Positions 62,744 to 64,000 of a stretch of 64,000 nt of DNA are shown piece by piece (the stretch's first letter is position 1; the number at the start of each line of letters is the position of its first letter). The stretch lies in contig NZ_LMMU01000001.1 in assembly GCF_001422375.1 (NCBI RefSeq), forward strand, positions 186,223 to 250,222. Direction: 5' to 3'. A program made the position numbers and the translations under genes. Source of the DNA: Methylobacterium sp. Leaf99. Lineage in GTDB: Bacteria; Pseudomonadota; Alphaproteobacteria; Rhizobiales; Beijerinckiaceae. The notes under the pieces were generated by a model. That model was not told where the DNA came from, searched no databases, and worked only from the letters and a program-made list of their open reading frames with translations.

Positions 62744-64000
62744 ATGACGCAAGCCCCCGAAGACGCGGCCTTCACGGAGGCCTACGAGGCGGGGCGCCCG
62801 ACCCTCCTCAACCTCACCCTCCTGGCCGACCTCGAGACGCCCGTCGCCGCCTTTCTCAAGCTGCGCGCGCGCTATCCCGGGGCGGCCTTCCTGCTCGAAT
62901 CCGTCGAGGGCGGCGTGGTGCGCGGCCGCTACTCGATGATCGGCCTCGATCCGGATCTGGCCTGGCGCTGCCGCGACGGCCGGCCCGAGATCGCCCGCGA
63001 TCCCGGCCTCACCGCGTTCGTCGCCGAGGACGCGCTCCCGCTCGCGAGCCTGCGCGCCCTCATCGCCGAGAGCGCCATCGGCGTCGAGACCGAGGCCGAG
63101 GCTCTACCGCCCATGGCGGCGGGCCTGTTCGGCTACCTCGGCTACGATATGGTCCGGGCCATGGAGAATCTTGGGAGCCCGAACGCGGACCCACTCGGCG
63201 TGCCCGACGCGATCCTCGTCCGACCGCGGGTGATGGTGGTGTTCGATTCCGTGCGCGACGTGATCACCGTGGTTGGCCCCGTGCGGCCCGAGCACGGCGT
63301 CACCGCGCGCGCCGCCTACGAGGCCGCCCTCGCCCGCCTGGAACGGGTGGCCGAGGCCCTGGAAGGCCCCCTGCCCATCGAGGCGCGCATCGACCCGTGC
63401 ACCATGGCGGCCCCCGAGCCCGTTTCGAACACCACGCCGGAACAGTATCTCGGCATGGTGGCGCGGGCGAAAGAGTACATCGTCGCCGGCGACGTGTTCC
63501 AGGTGGTGCTGTCGCAGCGCTTCGAAGCGCCGTTCACCCTGCCGGCCATCGCCCTCTACCGCTCCCTGCGGCGCACGAATCCGGCCCCGTTCCTGTGCTA
63601 CCTCGACTTCGAGGCGTTTCAGGTGGTGTGCTCGTCACCCGAGATTCTCGTGCGGGTGCGCGACGAACGCGTCACCATCCGGCCCATTGCCGGAACGCGC
63701 CGGCGCGGCGCGACACCGGCCGAGGACAAGGCCCTCGCCCAGGAGCTACTCGCCGATCCGAAAGAGCGCTCGGAACACCTCATGCTGCTCGACCTCGGCC
63801 GCAACGATGTCGGCCGCGTCGCAAAGATCGGGTCCGTCACCGTCACGGGCTCGTTCTTCCTCGAATACTACAGTCAAGTGATGCACATCGTCTCCAATGT
63901 CGAGGGTGACCTCGACCCGCGCCACGACACCCTCGACGCCCTCGCGGCGGGATTTCCCGCCGGCACGGTCTCGGGCGCGCCGAAGGTGCGGGCCATGGAG
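62744..64000 (+). CDS. trpE: anthranilate synthase component I (3' end outside window)
   Basis: Makes anthranilate from chorismate, the first step of tryptophan synthesis, using ammonia from TrpG. The 419 codons present cover most of the protein. The N-terminal domain has the tryptophan-binding LLES motif (GAAFLLESVEGG) and GRYSMIG. The chorismate-binding core has FQVVLSQRFEAPF, SSPEILVRV, IRPIAGTRRRG, DPKERSEHLMLLDLGRNDVGR and the final AGFPAGTVSGAPKVRAME. The frame runs off the window, missing roughly 80-90 residues. It starts 7 nt after ppiD, so it is probably co-transcribed; no leader peptide or attenuator is visible. Confidence 0.96.
   Translation, partial: MTQAPEDAAFTEAYEAGRPTLLNLTLLADLETPVAAFLKLRARYPGAAFLLESVEGGVVRGRYSMIGLDPDLAWRCRDGRPEIARDPGLTAFVAEDALPLASLRALIAESAIGVETEAEALPPMAAGLFGYLGYDMVRAMENLGSPNADPLGVPDAILVRPRVMVVFDSVRDVITVVGPVRPEHGVTARAAYEAALARLERVAEALEGPLPIEARIDPCTMAAPEPVSNTTPEQYLGMVARAKEYIVAGDVFQVVLSQRFEAPFTLPAIALYRSLRRTNPAPFLCYLDFEAFQVVCSSPEILVRVRDERVTIRPIAGTRRRGATPAEDKALAQELLADPKERSEHLMLLDLGRNDVGRVAKIGSVTVTGSFFLEYYSQVMHIVSNVEGDLDPRHDTLDALAAGFPAGTVSGAPKVRAME

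Overview
The window is a GC-rich, densely coded chromosomal segment from an alphaproteobacterium, most likely of the Hyphomicrobiales. The product set and the divergent wording of several proteins fit a Methylobacterium/Methylorubrum-like organism, but the genus is inference. Evidence for the class is the gene order: glyA-nrdR-ribD-ribE-ribH-nusB-thiL, tsaD-gpsA, hemD-mitofilin-hemY, mrcA-amiC-rne and pyrG-secG-tpiA/ppiD-trpE. RNase E also carries the large insert in its S1 domain that is typical of the class. I see no rRNA, tRNA, CRISPR array, insertion sequence or prophage; this is core chromosome with scattered accessory genes.

Layout. 1-5.0 kb: the 3' end of a DEAD-box RNA helicase with a strong terminator, two unknown proteins, and a NarX/NarL-like two-component pair. 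5.0-13 kb: EVE-domain protein, OGFr_N-like protein, gpsA and tsaD on the minus strand; divergent from them hemD, a mitofilin/Mic60-like membrane protein and HemY. 13-17.7 kb: DUF2336 protein, DUF1491 protein, a peptidoglycan-binding membrane protein and a multi-TM DivJ/PleC-like histidine kinase. 17.7-21.2 kb: a small membrane protein, cydB with an overlapping 38-residue DUF2474 gene but no cydA, and a diguanylate cyclase gene broken by a 2-nt frameshift in a CT repeat. 21.2-26 kb: dgcA/dgcN (D-glutamate catabolism), a maleylacetoacetate isomerase-like GST and NDH-2.

26-32 kb: the thiL-nusB-ribH-ribE-ribD-nrdR cluster read from the far end, then glyA. 32-41 kb: an unknown protein, an L,D-transpeptidase, a PCu(A)C copper chaperone with a natural tetra-His tail, an AlgX-like SGNH protein, PBP1a, AmiC and a GrpB-family protein. 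41-45 kb: RNase E behind a roughly 0.5-kb leader with a good sigma70-like promoter, then a periplasmic FKBP isomerase. 45-50 kb: an envelope-glycan cluster (BioF2-type acetyltransferase, flippase, SGNH hydrolase, OpgC acyltransferase). 50-52.6 kb: a KaiC-like double ATPase overlapping a HWE histidine kinase that has a degenerate receiver domain. 52.6-57.5 kb: lipoprotein, S10 peptidase and HolC in one overlapping run, and a YjfL-YgiB-YgiC-type operon (DUF350, DUF1190, glutathionylspermidine-synthase-like). 57.5-64 kb: pyrG, secG and tpiA on the minus strand; ppiD and the start of trpE on the plus strand.

Most of the window is housekeeping: cofactors (riboflavin, thiamine, heme), nucleotides, cell wall, RNA decay and protein export. 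The parts most worth a second look are the KaiC/HWE kinase pair with a possible general-stress promoter, the possibly phase-variable diguanylate cyclase, the orphan cydB-DUF2474 pair, the OpgC/SGNH module, and a small duplication at the tsaD start that creates an overlapping hexapeptide reading frame.
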